Shown here one piece after another: positions 63,945 through 64,000 of a stretch of DNA of 64,000 nucleotides. A model generated the notes under the pieces. It was not told the DNA's origin. It saw only the letters and a list, made by a program, of their open reading frames with translations, and did no database searches. The DNA comes from Rhodovastum sp963804495 (GTDB lineage: Bacteria; Pseudomonadota; Alphaproteobacteria; Acetobacterales; Acetobacteraceae). The translations under genes were made by a program, and so were the position numbers. The stretch spans positions 73,827 to 137,826 of the forward strand of contig CAWDQN010000014.1 of the NCBI GenBank assembly GCA_963804495.1, written 5' to 3'. Positions within the stretch are counted from its first letter, which is position 1, and each line of letters starts with the position of its first letter.

Positions 63945-64000
63945 GCCGCGGCAGCCCGCGCTGCCGTCTCGGAGGACGCGCCGGAGCCGGGTAAGCCGGT
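63941..64000 (-). CDS. puhB: C-terminal end of probable PuhB (partial)
   Basis: The last 19 codons of an open frame end at TGA (63943-63941), overlapping puhC. The tail is Ala-rich (SSETAARAAAA). In the standard puh order (puhA-puhB-puhC) this is puhB. The rest is outside the window, so the name rests on position alone. Confidence 0.5.
   Translation of the reverse strand, partial: TGLPGSGASSETAARAAAA

Overview
The window is a GC-rich chromosomal segment from a purple phototrophic alphaproteobacterium. The gene content best fits a member of the Acetobacteraceae (Rhodopila/Rhodovastum-like), but this is an inference: there is no rRNA gene to settle it. The pointers are a complete anoxygenic photosynthesis gene cluster with a tetraheme PufC, a HiPIP periplasmic electron carrier, BHT-type hopanoid genes, and GC-rich palindromic repeats at gene ends.

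Layout. (1) 1-2.9 kb: a V4R/PAS histidine kinase followed by the stump of its response regulator and a decayed gene for an exported cytochrome-like protein. (2) 2.9-6.7 kb: a livHMGF branched-chain amino-acid-type ABC transporter without its binding protein. (3) 6.7-9.1 kb: IS21 remnants, a YghU-type glutathione transferase and a Phd antitoxin relic. (4) 9.1-34 kb: ordinary chromosomal genes. These are a ParA-like ATPase, a frameshifted bactofilin, a PfkB kinase, typA, an Atm1-type exporter, a NUDIX hydrolase, a DUF4139 protein, a lytic transglycosylase, three surface-polysaccharide genes, pyrF and the hopanoid head-group operon hpnM-like/hpnI/hpnJ/hpnK. (5) 34.5-64 kb: the photosynthesis gene cluster.

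The photosynthesis cluster reads as two leftward blocks around a short rightward crtD-crtC pair. The bchCXYZ-pufBALMC superoperon (minus strand) makes chlorophyllide reductase, LH1, the reaction-centre L and M subunits and the cytochrome; crtF and crtE lie upstream of it. crtDC runs the other way. A nif-type [2Fe-2S] ferredoxin, bchJ, a frameshifted bchE, a small membrane protein, crtB, crtI, bchO, bchD and bchI follow on the minus strand. Then come the HiPIP gene, hemA, a fused puhE-CobW gene, acsF, a 94-codon orf, puhC and the last codons of a probable puhB. Together they supply 5-aminolevulinate, Mg chelation, ring E closure, C8-vinyl and C3/bacteriochlorin chemistry, carotenoids, LH1-RC structural proteins and assembly factors.

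Most notable points: (a) PuhE is fused in frame to a CobW/COG0523 GTPase domain that lacks the CxCC metal motif. (b) The anaerobic cyclase gene bchE carries a single-base frameshift while the oxygen-dependent cyclase acsF is intact. (c) A family of nested GC-rich palindromes sits at convergent gene ends, where the arms run into terminal codons, so TypA and the Atm1-type exporter share the same C-terminal residues. Related palindromes have been absorbed into the N-termini of HpnK and a lytic transglycosylase. (d) Several genes (bchE, bactofilin, a 34-kb orf) are broken by one-base shifts; raw reads are needed to tell decay from sequencing error.
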